64,000 bases of DNA from NCBI RefSeq assembly GCF_008693385.1, contig NZ_CP044065.1, forward strand, positions 3,348,001-3,412,000, in the 5' to 3' direction. Source of the DNA: Cupriavidus pauculus (GTDB taxonomy: Bacteria > Pseudomonadota > Gammaproteobacteria > Burkholderiales > Burkholderiaceae). The position numbers were made by a program, and so were the translations under genes. Position 1 is the stretch's first letter, and each line of letters opens with the position of its first letter. Below are positions 36,377-46,087 of the stretch, piece by piece. The notes under the pieces were generated by a model. The model was not told where the DNA came from. It saw only the letters and a list, made by a program, of their open reading frames with translations, and did not search any database.

Positions 36377-36405
36377 CTTTGCCTGCAAAGTAGACGATTG
36401 TCTAC
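36377..36405. promoter_or_regulatory. Two adjacent palindromes, probable TetR operator over the P450 promoter
   Basis: CTTTGC-CT-GCAAAG (36377-36390) and GTAGAC-GATT-GTCTAC (36390-36405) are both perfect inverted repeats sharing one base. A TTGACT hexamer (36373-36378) overlaps the first, so a bound repressor would cover the promoter. They lie between the divergent TetR and P450 genes. Confidence 0.65.
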
Positions 36406-36433
36406 GGAAGATTTTCTCGGACAATCCCCCGCC

Positions 36434-39400
36434 ATGGCCTCCCAGACGTCCGGCTCCGCCGCTCCACCGTTCGCATCGGCATCGCTGGAACCCATTCCGC
36501 GCGATCCGGGACTGCCGATCCTCGGCAATCTGCTGCAGATCACGCCCGGCGCCGTCGGGCAGCATCTGCTGGCGCGCAGCCGGCATTTCGACGGCATCTT
36601 CGAGCTCAATTTCGCGGGGCGGCGCGTCCCGTTCATCAGCTCGGTCGAACTGGCCACGGAGGTGTGCGACGTATCGCGCTTTCGCAAGGTCATCGGGCCG
36701 CCGCTGTCCTACCTGCGCGACGTGGCCGGCGATGGCCTGTTCACCGCGCACAGCGACGAGGCCAACTGGGGTTGCGCGCATCGCATCCTGATGCCCGCGT
36801 TCAGCCAGCGCGCGATGAAGGGCTACTTCGACGTGATGCTGCGCGTCGCCAATCGTCTTGTGGACAAGTGGGACAGGGAAGGCGCCGACTCCGATATCGC
36901 CGTCGCCGACGACATGACGCGCCTGACGCTCGATACCATCGCGCTATCGGGCTTCGGCTACGACTTCGATTCGTTCTCGCGCGCGCAGCTCGACCCCTTT
37001 ATCGTCGCGATGGCCGGCGCGCTCGGCGAAGCGATGGACAAGCTCACGCGCATGCGCGTGCAGGACCGCTGGTTCAAGGGCGCCGAGCACCGCCAGTTCG
37101 CGGCAGACATCGCCTATATGCGCGACGTCGTCGACGACGTGATCCGCCAGCGCCGCGCGGCGCCGGCCGCATCCGCGAAGGGCGCCGACCTGCTGAACCT
37201 GATGCTCGAAGCGCGCGATCCGGAAACGGACGTGCAACTCGACGACGCGAATATCCGCAATCAGGTCATCACGTTCCTGATTGCGGGGCACGAGACCACG
37301 AGCGGACTGCTGACTTTTGCGCTGTATGAACTGCTGCGCAATCCGGGCGTGCTCGCGCAGGCGTATGCGGAAGTGGACGCGGTGTTGCCGGGCAACGCAC
37401 CGCCGGTCTACGCCGACCTCGCACGCCTGCAGGTGCTGGAACGCGTGCTCAAGGAAACGCTGCGGCTGTGGCCCACGGCGCCCGCGTTCGCCGTGGCGCC
37501 GTTCGAGGACACCGTGATCGGCGGGCGCTATGCGATTCCGAAAGACCGGCGCGTATCGGTCGTGCTGACCGCGCTGCATCGGGACCCCAGGGTGTGGGCC
37601 GATCCCGAGCGCTTCGATATCGACCGGTTCCTGCCGGAGAACGAGGCCGCATTGCCGCCGCATGCGTATATGCCGTTCGGCTCGGGCGAGCGCGCGTGCA
37701 TCGGCCGGCAGTTCGCGCTGACCGAGGCCAAGCTCGCGCTCGCGCTGATGCTGCGCAACTTCGCGCTCAGCGACCCGCACGACTATCAGTTCCGGCTCAA
37801 GGAAACGCTGACGATCAAGCCCGACAACTTCGTGCTGCGCGCGCGCAGGCGCCGGGCGCACGAGCGGCTTGTCGCGTCGGGGACGACGCGGGCCGAGTCG
37901 ACCGCGGCCGCGCCCGCGCAGGTGCGAGGCAACGGACAGTCGCTCACGGTGCTCTGCGCGTCGAGCCTCGGCACCGCACGCGAACTGGCCGAGCAGATTC
38001 ACGCGGGCGCGGTCGCGTCGGGCTTCGATGCCACGTTGCGCGACCTCGACGACGCCGTGGGCGATCTGCCGGGCGCGGGCATCGGCGTGGTCGTCGCCGC
38101 CACCTACAACGGCCGCGCGCCGGACTCCGGCCGGCGCTTCGAAGCGATGCTCGATGCGGACGAGGCCGCCGGCTATCTTGCGGAGGCCGGAGCGAAGGGA
38201 CTGCGGCTCGCCTTGCTCGGCTGCGGCAACTCGCAATGGGCCACATACCAGGCGTTTCCGCGGCGCGTGTTCGATTTCTTCGTCGCCGCCGGCGCCACGC
38301 CGCTGCTGCCGCGTGGCGAGGCCGACGGCAATGGCGACTTCGACGGTGCCGCCGACCAGTGGCTCGCCCAACTCTGGCAGGCGCTGGAAGCGGATAGCGC
38401 GGCGATGAGCGGCGGCCTGGGCGTCCATGCCGATCTGCGCAGCATGGCCGCGATTCGCGCCGATACGCTGCCCGCCGGGACGCAGGCCTTCACGGTGCTG
38501 TCCAACACCGAACTCGTGCAGGATCCGTCTGGCCTGTGGGACTTCGCGCGCGAGGCGCCGCGCACTTCCACGCGCGATATTCGCCTGCAGCTGCCACCGG
38601 GTACCGCCTACCGCGCGGGCGATCATGTTGCGGTGTGGCCGCAGAACGCGCCCGAGCTCGTGACGGCGCTGTGCGAACGGCTCGACCTCGATCCGCAGGC
38701 GATGGTGACGCTGTCGGCCACGCATGGCACCGCGCGCGGGCTGCCGATCGGCGAGGCATTGCCCGTCGCGCAGTTGCTCACGCATTTCGTCGAGCTGCAG
38801 GACGTGGTGTCGCGGCAGACGTTGCGCGCGCTGGCGCAGGGCACGCGCTGTCCGTTCACGCGCGAGCAACTGGAAACGCTCGCCTCCGACGACGAGGCGC
38901 AGGGTTACGCCGCGCGTGTGGCGGCACCACGGCTTGGCTTGCTCGACGTGCTGATCGCGCATCCGGCCATCTCGCTATCGCTGGCACAGCTGCTCGACTG
39001 CACGGTGCCGATGCGGCCGCGCTTCTATTCGATCGCCTCGTCGCCGCTGGTGTCGCCCGATGTCGCCACGCTATTGGTGGGCACGGTATGGGCACCCGCG
39101 CTGTCGGGCCGCGGGCAATTCCGGGGGGTGGCGTCGACATGGCTGCAGGGACTCGCACCCGGCGCGCAGGTCTCGACGTCGATACGCACACCGAACCCGC
39201 CGTTCGCGCCCGAGGACGATGTTTCGGTGCCGATGATCCTGATCGGTCCGGGTACGGGGCTCGCACCGTTCCGCGGCTTCCTCGAGGAACGCGCGGCGCA
39301 GCGGGCTGCGGGAATCCCCGTGGCCGCGGCGCAGCTGTACTACGGATGCCGCCATCCGGCGCACGACTGGCTCTATCGGGACGATATCGAGCGCTGGGCC

Positions 39401-39682
39401 AGCGATGGCGTGGCCGACGTGCATGTCGCGTACTCGGTGATGGACGGGGCGCCGCGCTATGTGCAGGACCTGCTGTGGACGAATCGCGCCGATGTATGGG
39501 CGCGGCTCGAAGCGGGGGCGACGGTATATGTCTGCGGCGATGGCCGGCGGATGGCACCGGCCGTGCGGCAGACCCTGATCGACATCGCGGTAGCGGCGGG
39601 CGGCATGGACACCGCCCGCGCGTCGGACTGGCTGGCGACGATGGTGGCGCGGGGACGCTACCGGCAGGACGTGTTCAACTAG
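36434..39682 (+). CDS. Self-sufficient cytochrome P450 / NADPH reductase fusion (CYP102 type)
   Basis: 1082 residues from ATG 36434; a TTG 12 codons upstream lies inside the operator and is rejected. The heme domain carries 'AGHETTSGLLTFALYELL' (I helix, 284-289 onward) and 'FGSGERACIGRQFAL' with the heme-ligand Cys422. The linker joins an FMN domain (from about 503, 'LCASSLGTARELAEQI') and an FAD/NADPH domain ('RFYSIASSP' about 861; 'GPGTGLAPFRGFLEER'). Its length and order match P450 BM3 relatives, which hydroxylate medium- to long-chain fatty acids. Regulation is probably by the divergent TetR protein. Confidence 0.97.
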   Translation: MASQTSGSAAPPFASASLEPIPRDPGLPILGNLLQITPGAVGQHLLARSRHFDGIFELNFAGRRVPFISSVELATEVCDVSRFRKVIGPPLSYLRDVAGDGLFTAHSDEANWGCAHRILMPAFSQRAMKGYFDVMLRVANRLVDKWDREGADSDIAVADDMTRLTLDTIALSGFGYDFDSFSRAQLDPFIVAMAGALGEAMDKLTRMRVQDRWFKGAEHRQFAADIAYMRDVVDDVIRQRRAAPAASAKGADLLNLMLEARDPETDVQLDDANIRNQVITFLIAGHETTSGLLTFALYELLRNPGVLAQAYAEVDAVLPGNAPPVYADLARLQVLERVLKETLRLWPTAPAFAVAPFEDTVIGGRYAIPKDRRVSVVLTALHRDPRVWADPERFDIDRFLPENEAALPPHAYMPFGSGERACIGRQFALTEAKLALALMLRNFALSDPHDYQFRLKETLTIKPDNFVLRARRRRAHERLVASGTTRAESTAAAPAQVRGNGQSLTVLCASSLGTARELAEQIHAGAVASGFDATLRDLDDAVGDLPGAGIGVVVAATYNGRAPDSGRRFEAMLDADEAAGYLAEAGAKGLRLALLGCGNSQWATYQAFPRRVFDFFVAAGATPLLPRGEADGNGDFDGAADQWLAQLWQALEADSAAMSGGLGVHADLRSMAAIRADTLPAGTQAFTVLSNTELVQDPSGLWDFAREAPRTSTRDIRLQLPPGTAYRAGDHVAVWPQNAPELVTALCERLDLDPQAMVTLSATHGTARGLPIGEALPVAQLLTHFVELQDVVSRQTLRALAQGTRCPFTREQLETLASDDEAQGYAARVAAPRLGLLDVLIAHPAISLSLAQLLDCTVPMRPRFYSIASSPLVSPDVATLLVGTVWAPALSGRGQFRGVASTWLQGLAPGAQVSTSIRTPNPPFAPEDDVSVPMILIGPGTGLAPFRGFLEERAAQRAAGIPVAAAQLYYGCRHPAHDWLYRDDIERWASDGVADVHVAYSVMDGAPRYVQDLLWTNRADVWARLEAGATVYVCGDGRRMAPAVRQTLIDIAVAAGGMDTARASDWLATMVARGRYRQDVFN

Positions 39683-39704
39683 GCGACCTCCCGCGCACTC
39701 AGGC

Positions 39705-40586
39705 TCAGCGCTGTGCGCTCTGCAGCGCCGCAATCCGCGATTCGATCGGCGGGTGGCTCGAGAACAGGCCCATCCACGACTTGCCGCCCGCGATGCCCAT
39801 TGCCTGCATGTTCTGCGGCAGGCCATCGGCGTCGAGACCGCCGAGGCGGCGCAGTGCCGAGACCATCGGCGAAGGTGTGCCCATCAGCCCGGCCGCGCCC
39901 GCGTCGGCGCGGTATTCGCGATGGCGCGAGAACGCCGCCACGATGATGCTGGCCAGAATGCCGAACACGATCTCGCAGATCACCACCGTGATCATGTAGC
40001 CGATGCCGGGGCCGCTCGACTCTTCGTCATTGCGGCGCAGCCACGAGTCGACGAAGTAGCCAACCACGCGCGCCATGAAGATCACGAAGGTGTTCACCAC
40101 GCCCTGGATCAGCGTAAGCGTGACCATATCGCCGTTGGCGATGTGCGCGACCTCGTGCGCGAGCACGGCCTCGACTTCTTCCTGCGACATCGAGTTGAGC
40201 AGGCCCGTGGACACCGCCACGAGCGAGTTCTTCCTGGAGGCGCCGGTCGCGAATGCATTCGGCTCGCCATCGTAGATGGCCACTTCAGGCATCGGCAGGC
40301 CCGCGCGCGTGGCGAGCTTCTCGACCGTCTGCACGAGCCAGAACTCGGTGGTGGTGCTCGGGTGCGTAATGACCTGCGCGCCCGTCGACCACTTGGCAAT
40401 GGTCTTGGACATCAGCAGCGAGATGAACGAGCCACCGAAGCCCATCAGCGCGGCGAACACGAGCAGCATGCCAAGGTTGAGGCCATTGGCGGTGAGGAAA
40501 CGGTTCACGCCCAGCAGGCTGGCCGTGAGGCTGAGGACGAGCACGACGGCGAGGTTGGTCGCCAGTAACAGGAAAATGCGTTTCAT
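39705..40586 (-). CDS. htpX: Membrane zinc protease HtpX
   Basis: 293 residues, normal length. Two N-terminal membrane helices (about 4-25 and 35-57) precede the catalytic '[13 protein letters not shown]' (HEVAH at 144-148), and two more helices follow before the third zinc ligand region '[11 protein letters not shown]'. HtpX cleaves misfolded inner-membrane proteins and works with FtsH. The frame is open upstream, but ATG 40586 ([15 protein letters not shown]) is the family start. Confidence 0.96.
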   Translation of the reverse strand: MKRIFLLLATNLAVVLVLSLTASLLGVNRFLTANGLNLGMLLVFAALMGFGGSFISLLMSKTIAKWSTGAQVITHPSTTTEFWLVQTVEKLATRAGLPMPEVAIYDGEPNAFATGASRKNSLVAVSTGLLNSMSQEEVEAVLAHEVAHIANGDMVTLTLIQGVVNTFVIFMARVVGYFVDSWLRRNDEESSGPGIGYMITVVICEIVFGILASIIVAAFSRHREYRADAGAAGLMGTPSPMVSALRRLGGLDADGLPQNMQAMGIAGGKSWMGLFSSHPPIESRIAALQSAQR

Positions 40587-40725
40587 GGTTTGTGGGTGGA
40601 GCCAGAAAGTCGCGGCGGATGCCGCGGAAGCATGACGTACCGATGTTGGGAACAACGGCACGCCGCGCGGAAAAACAAGGCGAATACGGTGGGCGCGCGA
40701 CGGCGGCATGCCGCGCGCGGGCAAA

Positions 40726-41130
40726 TCAGCCGCGCGGCGGGCGCGGCAGGCGGGGAAGGTCGGGATCCGGCAAGGTGATGCCGGCATAGCGGGGCAGCGC
40801 GCCCTGCACGTCATGCACCGCCACGCGCAGCGGGGGCGGCGGCAGCAGTTGTTCCGCGAAGTCGGCGCCCGGCGGCGACGGCTCGGTGGTGTCCGCGGGA
40901 TAGGGCGATTCGGCAGGCCCGCCGCTGTCGGCGAGATCGCCGAAGCCCGTCTGGCTCGCGATGGCAATGTCCCCGAGCGTCGGGGCGGACGCGATATGCG
41001 CACTCGCCTCGCACACCGCGGGGGTTCCGGGCATGGACGCACCGGTGCCTGCCCAGGCCTGCAGCGGCAGGAAGGCAAGCAGCACGATCGTCAGCATGAG
41101 CCGGAAAAATTGCACGAATGTAATGCACAT
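40726..41130 (-). CDS. Hypothetical exported protein
   Basis: 134 residues from ATG 41130, or 123 from ATG 41097. '[16 protein letters not shown]' is a signal peptide with an AWA cleavage site. The mature part is Pro-rich ('[21 protein letters not shown]') and ends with '[13 protein letters not shown]'. The signal and size recall CzcI-type small metal-resistance proteins, but no metal-ligand cluster is visible, so I leave it unnamed. It lies between htpX and the FAD oxidoreductase on the same strand. Confidence 0.55.
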   Translation of the reverse strand: MCITFVQFFRLMLTIVLLAFLPLQAWAGTGASMPGTPAVCEASAHIASAPTLGDIAIASQTGFGDLADSGGPAESPYPADTTEPSPPGADFAEQLLPPPPLRVAVHDVQGALPRYAGITLPDPDLPRLPRPPRG

Positions 41131-41175
41131 CTGGGCATCGCCCGATGCAGGGAATTCTACAGGATGGCGAGCCGC

Positions 41176-42906
41176 TTATCCGACGACCCGCAATGCGGCA
41201 CGCGTACCCCACCATGCGGCCTCCTCGAACACCGACAGCCCCGACAGGTCCGCATGGGCGAACAGCACCCGGCCGTCGGCCTCCCGCAATGCCGCGATCC
41301 CGGCGTTGGACAGGAATCCCGGCGTCGGCGTGGCCATGGCGTGGCCGCGCGCGGTAATCTCCACGGCGTCCGCATGGCGCCAGAAGTCGCGGCCGTAGAC
41401 CGCGCGCAGGTCGGTGGTGGCCAGCGCCATGAGTTCGGCGGGCGTGGCCGTGGCCAGCCAGCGGCGGATATCTCCGGGGCGCTCCGCCGCGGCGCCACCG
41501 CGGTACGCGGTATCGTCGAGCGGGCAATAGGCTGTAAACACAGTCTCGGCGGGGCGGGCCTGCCGGATCCACTGATGCGTGGCCACCACATAACCGAGCC
41601 CGCGGCCGCCGTGCACGACGTTGTCCCATGCGAGCGGCACGCCAGCGGCTTCATCCGGAAAGCCCCGCAGATGAAAGCTCGAGACGAGCCACGGCGCATG
41701 CGGCGTCAGATGCCGGGCGGGGTCGAAACCATACCGGCGCAGATCCATGATGCGCGCGGCCACGTGCAGCGGCATCGCGCAGATGACACGGCGCGCGCGG
41801 ACGCGCCATGCGCGTGGCGCGGCGCCGGAGGCCACCCCGCCAGGCCAGTCTACGCCCTCGACGACCACGCCATGGGAGTGTTCCCCGACGCGGATGGCCA
41901 TGCCCGGGCGACGCCACGGCTGGCGGCGCGTACCCATCTGCGCACCCTGGCGCGCATCGATTCGCTGTACCAGCCGCGACACCAGTCCGTGCAGGCCGTC
42001 GGACCACGTCAGCACGGCGCCATCGGCCGCGTTGCGCGCGTGCCCGCCGCGACTGGCAAAGTAATGGAGGCCGGCCCACGCCGAAACGGTGTCATGACCG
42101 GCCCCGTAGTCGTCGCGGCAGCAGTAGTCGGCGTACCAGTGCAGCGTCGGCGCGGTAAAGCCCTCGGCCAGCATCCACTGCCGGAACGTCTGGCGATCGA
42201 GCGCGCGCCAGGCCGGATCGCGCGACGCCAGCGCGAGCGGGATGGTGAACACCTTGCGCCCGTCGCTACCCACCGCATGGCGCAGCGTATCGAGCCGCGC
42301 GAAAAACGCCGCGTGCTGACGGGCATCGTCGCCGGGCAGCGCGTTGTCCGGTACCAGCCCATCGTGCCATGCGCCATCGAGGAACAACCGCTCCTCCGGG
42401 CCGTGCACGAGCACGCGTTCGTCGTAATGCGGCCGTGCGTCGAATGCATCGCGCTCGATCACGCCGATGTCGGCGAGCATCTCGCGCACGTGCGTCGACT
42501 CTTCCGACGGCAGCGGCAGGTAATGCGCGCCGCGTGGAAAGCTGACGTCGCCGAGCCGCCCGCCTGCCGCGTTACCACCGAACTCGGGACCGTCGATCAT
42601 GACAAAGTCGTGACATCCGGCGCGCGAGAGCTGCCACGCCGCGGCGATGCCCGCGGCGCCGCTGCCAAGGATCGCGACCTCGGTCGTCAGGTCGTCGCCC
42701 GCGTCCCGGCCACCGGCGATCCCGGACCCGCCATCGCGCAGCGCGTGGCCTTCGGCCATGCCCGGCCGCAGCACGATGGGATCGGGCTCGCGCAGCCCGA
42801 GTCCCGCAAGAAAGCGCGCCGCATCGCCGTCGAGGCGATCGCATCCCGCCAGCGCGGTAGCGCCCGCGGCGAGCAGAAAGCGGCGGCGGTCCCAATGCAT
42901 GCCCAC
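41176..42906 (-). CDS. Exported FAD-dependent amine-oxidase-like lipoprotein
   Basis: 576 residues. The N-terminus 'MHWDRRRFLLAAGATALAGC' combines a twin-arginine motif with a lipobox (Cys22), so the folded flavoprotein is probably exported by Tat and lipid-anchored. The dinucleotide motif is 'VAILGSGAAGIAAAWQLSRAG'; later parts follow flavin amine oxidases ('ADGAVLTWSDGLHGLVSRL', 'VICAMPLHVAARI'). The C-terminus 'VLFAHADLSGLSVFEEAAWWGTRAA' is the FAD-closing strand. It begins 2 bases after the spermidine-synthase-like gene, so the two are a unit. Oxidation of a polyamine is a reasonable guess. Confidence 0.85.
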   Translation of the reverse strand: MGMHWDRRRFLLAAGATALAGCDRLDGDAARFLAGLGLREPDPIVLRPGMAEGHALRDGGSGIAGGRDAGDDLTTEVAILGSGAAGIAAAWQLSRAGCHDFVMIDGPEFGGNAAGGRLGDVSFPRGAHYLPLPSEESTHVREMLADIGVIERDAFDARPHYDERVLVHGPEERLFLDGAWHDGLVPDNALPGDDARQHAAFFARLDTLRHAVGSDGRKVFTIPLALASRDPAWRALDRQTFRQWMLAEGFTAPTLHWYADYCCRDDYGAGHDTVSAWAGLHYFASRGGHARNAADGAVLTWSDGLHGLVSRLVQRIDARQGAQMGTRRQPWRRPGMAIRVGEHSHGVVVEGVDWPGGVASGAAPRAWRVRARRVICAMPLHVAARIMDLRRYGFDPARHLTPHAPWLVSSFHLRGFPDEAAGVPLAWDNVVHGGRGLGYVVATHQWIRQARPAETVFTAYCPLDDTAYRGGAAAERPGDIRRWLATATPAELMALATTDLRAVYGRDFWRHADAVEITARGHAMATPTPGFLSNAGIAALREADGRVLFAHADLSGLSVFEEAAWWGTRAALRVVG

Positions 42907-42908
42907 TC

Positions 42909-44420
42909 TCAGCGGATCACGTTACGCCAGTCCCGCTCGAAATCGTGCACGAGCGTCTGCTCATTGAGCCGGTTGGCCGTGCCCTCGCGCGGCGCCATGT
43001 CCGCCGGAAAGCGGAACATCAGCGCGGTGCTGTCCGCATCGAGGAATTTCATCGGCACGTCGTAGTGCGTCGGCGGCGTGTAGTCGCCGCGCTTGCCGGC
43101 GAGGATAAAGCCCCATTCGCCGAACGACGGCACGTAGGTGTGATACGGCCACGTGTGCAAGCCCGCCTCGCGCAGCGTGGCATCGATATCCCAGAACGAG
43201 CGCGGCGCGTAGTACGGCGATGTCGATTGGACGACCGCATACCCCTTCTCCGCAAGATGGCGCGAGAGGAGCCGGTACATCGGTACCGAGTAGAGCTTGC
43301 CGAGGCCGAAGTTGGACGGATCGGGCAGGTCGACGATGATCGCGTCGAAGCTCTCGCTGTTCTGCTCGAGCCATTGCGCGGCATCGGCATTGACCACGGT
43401 CACGCGCGCATCGGTCAGTGAGCCCTGGTTCAGCGCGCGCAGCGGCTCGCTGCGCGAGAACAGCGTGGTCATGGCCGGGTCGAGGTCGACGAGCGTCACG
43501 TGCTCGATGCCGCGGTACTTGAGCACTTCGCGAAGCGCCAGACCGTCGCCGCCGCCGATGACGAGCACGCGGCGCGCCCACGGCAGCGCCTGCAGCACGG
43601 GGTGCACGAGCGCCTCGTGGTACCGGTGTTCGTCGCGCGACGAGAACTGGAGGTTGCCGTTGATATAGAGCCGCAGGTCGTCCTTCCAGCGTGTGATCAC
43701 CAGCCGCTGGTATGGCGTGGTCTGGCTGTGGATGATCTCGTCGCCGAACAGCCCGCGCTCGGCCCAGTGCGTGAGGTGCGACGATCCCGCGAAGCCGGCC
43801 GTCAGCACGGCCAGCACCATGCCCGCGCGCAGCATGCGGGCGGGCACCTGCGTGAGTTCGGCGCGGAAGATGCGCAGCGTGAACAGCGCCACCGCCACGT
43901 TGAGCATGCCGAACAGGAAGCCCGTGCGCGACAGCCCGAGCCGTGGCGCCAGCACGAGCGGAAACACGAGCGAGACGGCCAGCGCGCCGAGATAGTCGAA
44001 CGTCAGCACGCGGCTCACGAGCTCGCTGAACGCGGCGCGGCGCGCGTTGAGGATGCGCATGACGAGCGGAATCTCCATGCCCACGAGCACGCCGATCACG
44101 AATACCAGCGCATAGAGGGCCGTGCGAAACGGCGCGGACAGCCAGGCGAACACCACGAACAGCAGCGCGGCCGAGATACCGCCGAGCAGCCCGACGAGGA
44201 TCTCGATATCGATGAAGCGCGCGAGCACGTCTTCGTCCTTCACGTACCGCGACAGCCACGAGCCCACGCCCATCGCGAACAGATAGCAGCCGATGATCGA
44301 CGAGAACTGGAGGATCGAGTCGCCGAGCAGGTAGCTGGACAGCGCGCCGGCGATGAGCTCGTAGCCGAGTCCGCACGAGGCGACGATCAGGACGGAAAGA
44401 ACGAGGGTACGGTCGCGCAT
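42909..44420 (-). CDS. Membrane-anchored spermidine-synthase-like aminopropyltransferase
   Basis: 503 residues from ATG 44420. The first 220 residues make about seven membrane helices; the rest is a spermidine-synthase domain with 'RRVLVIGGGDGLALREVLKY' (AdoMet-type binding loop), 'VTLVDLDPAMTTLF', and 'FDAIIVDLPDPSNFGLGKLYS'. The usual YQ strand appears as 'TTPYQRLVITRW'. It probably transfers an aminopropyl group from decarboxylated AdoMet at the membrane; the acceptor is unknown. SpeD, 3.3 kb away in the divergent unit, could supply the donor. Confidence 0.9.
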   Translation of the reverse strand: MRDRTLVLSVLIVASCGLGYELIAGALSSYLLGDSILQFSSIIGCYLFAMGVGSWLSRYVKDEDVLARFIDIEILVGLLGGISAALLFVVFAWLSAPFRTALYALVFVIGVLVGMEIPLVMRILNARRAAFSELVSRVLTFDYLGALAVSLVFPLVLAPRLGLSRTGFLFGMLNVAVALFTLRIFRAELTQVPARMLRAGMVLAVLTAGFAGSSHLTHWAERGLFGDEIIHSQTTPYQRLVITRWKDDLRLYINGNLQFSSRDEHRYHEALVHPVLQALPWARRVLVIGGGDGLALREVLKYRGIEHVTLVDLDPAMTTLFSRSEPLRALNQGSLTDARVTVVNADAAQWLEQNSESFDAIIVDLPDPSNFGLGKLYSVPMYRLLSRHLAEKGYAVVQSTSPYYAPRSFWDIDATLREAGLHTWPYHTYVPSFGEWGFILAGKRGDYTPPTHYDVPMKFLDADSTALMFRFPADMAPREGTANRLNEQTLVHDFERDWRNVIR

Positions 44421-44603
44421 GAAGGGGCGGCAGGACGGCGGATAAAAGCCGGTGAGGGCGGATGAGGGCGGGTGAGGGCGGGTGAGCGCGGCGCGAAGGA
44501 GGGGTTCTGAAGCGACCGCTTCTGAGTTTATACTTGGCCGCAAATCGTGTCGATGCGTGGCCACGCCACGCCTGGCCATAACAACGAGGGCACCGGCAAG
44601 ACC
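44421..44603. promoter_or_regulatory. Divergent promoter region of the polyamine/SPFH cluster, with short repeats
   Basis: 183 bases between the two divergent arms. At 44451-44491 four copies of (G/A)TGAGGGCGG-like 10-11-mers lie in tandem, close to the spermidine-synthase start. No clear sigma-70 boxes are visible; TTTATACTTGG at 44526-44536 contains a possible -10 for the plus strand. Confidence 0.4.
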
Positions 44604-45032
44604 ATGCAACCGATCATCGCCTCGACGATCATTGATTCATCGATCATGAATTCGATCTACGCCTATGCGACGCACCTGCTGGCCAGTCTCGTGCTGCTCG
44701 CCGTGTTCGTCGGAGTCTACACCAGGATCACGCCATTCCATGAGTTCGCGCTCATCCGCAAAGGCAATATGGCGGCCGCGCTATCGCTGGGCGGCAGTAC
44801 GCTCGGCTTCTGCTTCACGCTGTCCTCGAGCATCCAGCACAACGACGACTTCATGATGTTCCTGCTGTGGGCGCTGGGCGCGATGGTTGTGCAGGCCGCC
44901 GCCTACGCGGCGCTCACGCGCGCGCTGCCGGACATGAACGCCGCGATCGAATCGAACAATATCGCCATGGGCGGCCTGATGGGCACGCTCTCGGTAACGG
45001 TGGGCGTGCTCAATGCCGCCTGCCTGTCGTGA
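44604..45032 (+). CDS. DUF350 membrane protein (YjfL-like)
   Basis: 142 residues from ATG 44604 (ATG 44646 is a shorter option). Four membrane helices are seen. 'YTRITPFHEFALIRKGNMAAALSLGGSTLGFCFTLSSSI' and the C-terminal 'MGGLMGTLSVTVGVLNAACLS' match the YjfL/DUF350 family closely. The family's function is unproven; in E. coli yjfL sits in a cluster with a glutathionylspermidine-synthase-like gene. First gene of the plus arm, 20 bases before the SPFH gene. Confidence 0.9.
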   Translation: MQPIIASTIIDSSIMNSIYAYATHLLASLVLLAVFVGVYTRITPFHEFALIRKGNMAAALSLGGSTLGFCFTLSSSIQHNDDFMMFLLWALGAMVVQAAAYAALTRALPDMNAAIESNNIAMGGLMGTLSVTVGVLNAACLS

Positions 45033-45052
45033 CAGGGAAAAAGGGAGCGATC

Positions 45053-46078
45053 ATGAGCATCGGGTCATTCATCAAGAAGCAGTTCATCGACATCATCCAG
45101 TGGACCGAGGACACGGATGGCGTGCTGGCATGGCGCCACCCGATGGAGGACATGGAGATCCAGTACGGCGGCAGCCTGACGGTGCGCGAGTCGCAGATGG
45201 CGGTGTTCGTGAACGAAGGCAAGATCGCCGACGTCTTCGGTCCCGGCATGTACAAGCTGACGACCCAGACGCTGCCCGTCCTCACTTATCTGAAGAACTG
45301 GGACAAGCTGTTCGAGTCGCCCTTCAAGTCGGACGTCTACTTCTTCAGCACGCGCCTGCAGATCGGCCGCAAATGGGGCACGCCGCAGGCCATTACCATT
45401 CGCGACGCGGACTTCGGCATGGTGCGGCTGCGCGCGTTCGGCCTGTACTCGTACAAGATTGCCGATCCGGCAAAGTTCTATGGCGAGATCAGCGGCACGC
45501 GCGCGTCGTACTCGCGCGACGAAGTGGAAGAGCAGCTGCGCAACCTGCTGATCGCGACGATGACGAGCACGCTCGGCGCATCGTCGGTGCCGTTCCTCGA
45601 CATGGCAGCGAACCAGGGGCTGATGTCGCAGACCATTCGCGAGAAGCTCGCGCCCGAGTTCGAACGCTACGGCGTGGCGCTCGACAACTTCGCGGTGACC
45701 AACGTGTCGCTGCCCGAGGAACTGCAGAAGGCCATCGACACGCGGATCTCGATGGGCATGATGGGCGATATGTCGCGCTACACGCAGTACCAGGTCGCCA
45801 GTTCGATCCCGCTCGCGGCACAGAACGAGGGCGGCGTGGCCGGCCTCGGTGCCAGTCTTGCCGCCGGCGCGGTGATGGGGCAGGCGATGGCCGGGGGGCT
45901 CGGTGTTGCGCCGGCGGCCGGCGCGCCCGCGCCCGCGGTGCCCGCGGCGGCAGCACCGGCTGCCGACGATCCCGCCGCCCGCCTGGGCAAGCTCAAGGAA
46001 CTGCTCGACAAGGGACTCGTCACGCAGGCGGAATTCGACGCCGCCAAGGCCGAGATCCTCAGGAAGCTCGTCGGCTGA
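45053..46078 (+). CDS. SPFH-domain protein with C-terminal SHOCT module (virion-core-like)
   Basis: 341 residues; AAGGGAG precedes ATG 45053. The SPFH/band-7-like domain covers about 30-260 ('SLTVRESQMAVFVNEGKIADVFGPGMYKL', 'RDEVEEQLRNLLIATMTSTLG', 'RYGVALDNFAVTNVSLPEELQKAI'). A Gly/Ala/Pro linker follows, and a SHOCT helix pair ends the protein ('RLGKLKELLDKGLVTQAEFDAAKAEILRKL'). No membrane helix is seen, so it probably assembles peripherally. Such proteins organise membrane microdomains or stress complexes. Nine bases separate it from the DUF4178 gene. Confidence 0.92.
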   Translation: MSIGSFIKKQFIDIIQWTEDTDGVLAWRHPMEDMEIQYGGSLTVRESQMAVFVNEGKIADVFGPGMYKLTTQTLPVLTYLKNWDKLFESPFKSDVYFFSTRLQIGRKWGTPQAITIRDADFGMVRLRAFGLYSYKIADPAKFYGEISGTRASYSRDEVEEQLRNLLIATMTSTLGASSVPFLDMAANQGLMSQTIREKLAPEFERYGVALDNFAVTNVSLPEELQKAIDTRISMGMMGDMSRYTQYQVASSIPLAAQNEGGVAGLGASLAAGAVMGQAMAGGLGVAPAAGAPAPAVPAAAAPAADDPAARLGKLKELLDKGLVTQAEFDAAKAEILRKLVG

Positions 46079-46087
46079 TCGGACTGC

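Noticed and set aside
36398..36433. TTG start for the P450 fusion
   Set aside because: It lies inside the palindromic operator, lacks a ribosome site, and adds 12 residues not typical of CYP102 proteins.
40726..41130. Naming the small exported protein CzcI
   Set aside because: Only signal peptide and size agree; no metal-ligand cluster and no czc genes nearby.
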